From assembly GCA_028698695.1 (NCBI GenBank), contig JAQVWB010000145.1, forward strand, positions 1-5,255: 5,255 nucleotides of DNA, given 5' to 3'. Under the pieces are notes generated by a model that had not been told where the DNA came from, did no database searches, and was given only the letters and a program-made list of their open reading frames with translations. The translations under genes and the position numbers were made by a program. The number at the start of each line of letters is the position of its first letter. The stretch's first letter is position 1. The stretch comes from Syntrophomonadaceae bacterium (GTDB lineage Bacteria > Bacillota > Syntrophomonadia > Syntrophomonadales > Syntrophomonadaceae). Positions 4,529 to 5,255 of the stretch are shown here, one piece after another.

Positions 4529-5255
4529 TCAATCCGACCCTGATCCCGATATAATTTCAGAGTTGACTGGTTTTATGGCTGGAAACCTGATTTCAACTGT
4601 AGTACCATGGCCCGGAAGACTGTTGATACTAATATCTCCGCCATTATCTTTGATTATTTTATAACTCACCGACAACCCCAGACCGGTTTTATAATCCTTG
4701 GTAGTGAAAAAAGGTTCCATTATTTGTTGCATAACTGAATAATGCATGCCCATCCCCTGGTCTGAAAAACTTATGTATGCGGTTTCTCTTTCCAGCCAGC
4801 ATTTAATTGTTATGGTATTGCCGGATTGACTGGCTTCAACTGCATTAACCAGTATATTCAAAAATGCCTGTCTAAGTCTTTCTTCATCACCAAACACCCA
4901 AATATCCGGATTAATTTGAAATACTATTTTTATAGCATGATGCATTATTTCTGCATATAGTAAATCGATAGTTCGGTTTAGTATTTCCTTTAAATTAACT
5001 TGGGCAGGTTTGCAGTAGAAGTTTTTGGACAAGCTCAGAAATTCGGTCAGTATTTCATTAGCCCGGTTAGTTTCATCTATCATTAATTGATAGTACTCGG
5101 CTTTCTCCGGGTGTTCCATTGCCAGTAGCTGAGCCATTCCTTTGACTGTAGTCATAGGATTACGCACTTCATGAGCTATACTGGCCGACATGTCACCAAT
5201 CAGTGAAAACTTGCTCAGCAATACATTTACTTCCTGTTCGGCAGCTTCACGACTG
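4529..5255 (-). CDS. Sensor histidine kinase, C-terminal catalytic part (partial)
   Basis: The frame is open through the right edge: codons read S-R-E-A-A-E-Q-E-V-N-V before the TTG at 5221, so that TTG is not the start and the gene extends beyond the window. Counting that codon as residue 1, the H-box SIAHEVRNP has the phospho-accepting His17 and leads into a HisKA dimerisation hairpin (to ~66). The HATPase domain follows with N-box (Asn122, Asn126), G1 DQGMG (154-158), F-box PFFTTK (170-175) and G2 GLGL (180-183). All catalytic motifs are intact. The upstream charged helix is the usual linker from a PAS or similar sensor, which is not visible. The sequence style is that of the sporulation-type orphan kinases (KinA/KinE-like) common in endospore formers, a family-level inference. 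No response regulator follows it, in line with an orphan kinase. Confidence 0.93.
   Translation of the reverse strand, partial: SREAAEQEVNVLLSKFSLIGDMSASIAHEVRNPMTTVKGMAQLLAMEHPEKAEYYQLMIDETNRANEILTEFLSLSKNFYCKPAQVNLKEILNRTIDLLYAEIMHHAIKIVFQINPDIWVFGDEERLRQAFLNILVNAVEASQSGNTITIKCWLERETAYISFSDQGMGMHYSVMQQIMEPFFTTKDYKTGLGLSVSYKIIKDNGGDISINSLPGHGTTVEIRFPAIKPVNSEIISGSGSD

Noticed and set aside
5219..5221. TTG at 5221 as the start codon of the histidine kinase
   Set aside because: The frame stays open to the window edge and the upstream residues form the expected linker helix into the H-box, so the gene is cut by the window.

Overview
The window looks like a chromosomal segment of an anaerobic, probably spore-forming Firmicute (Clostridia, possibly Peptococcaceae-like). 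The evidence is an [FeFe]-hydrogenase maturation pair, strong GGGG/GGAGG-type Shine-Dalgarno sequences, sigma-A-type promoters, and a sensor kinase of the kind common in endospore formers. The taxon is inferred from gene content and style, not from a marker gene.

The left part (1-2581) reads rightward. It holds the 3' end of a HydE-type radical SAM gene, then hydF after 33 bp, then after a 185-bp gap with no clear element a two-membrane-segment DUF4349 protein. HydE and HydF act together, with HydG outside this window, to build and deliver the 2Fe subcluster of [FeFe] hydrogenase.

The right part (2711-5255) reads leftward. From the right edge it contains the catalytic half of a histidine kinase, a small GIY-YIG (UPF0213) protein, an interspersed-repeat-like element, a translationally linked pair of small paralogous proteins of unknown function, and tRNA-Pro(CGG) with its own promoter and an encoded CCA. 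Two strong leftward intrinsic terminators lie downstream of the tRNA.

The centre (2582-3320) has no large gene but is dense in signals. Leftward, past the tandem terminators, there is a 20-codon leader-like ORF with a strong SD. It overlaps a structured RNA of about 230 nt closed by a 12-bp stem, which ends in a hairpin plus T7. Immediately after that comes an undescribed-looking 40-residue protein with a CxxC motif. This arrangement resembles an attenuator or riboswitch controlling a microprotein, or alternatively a stand-alone ncRNA such as the raiA type. Next to it, a near-consensus rightward promoter points into a foldable segment and then antisense into the tRNA gene. These central elements are the most interesting content of the window.
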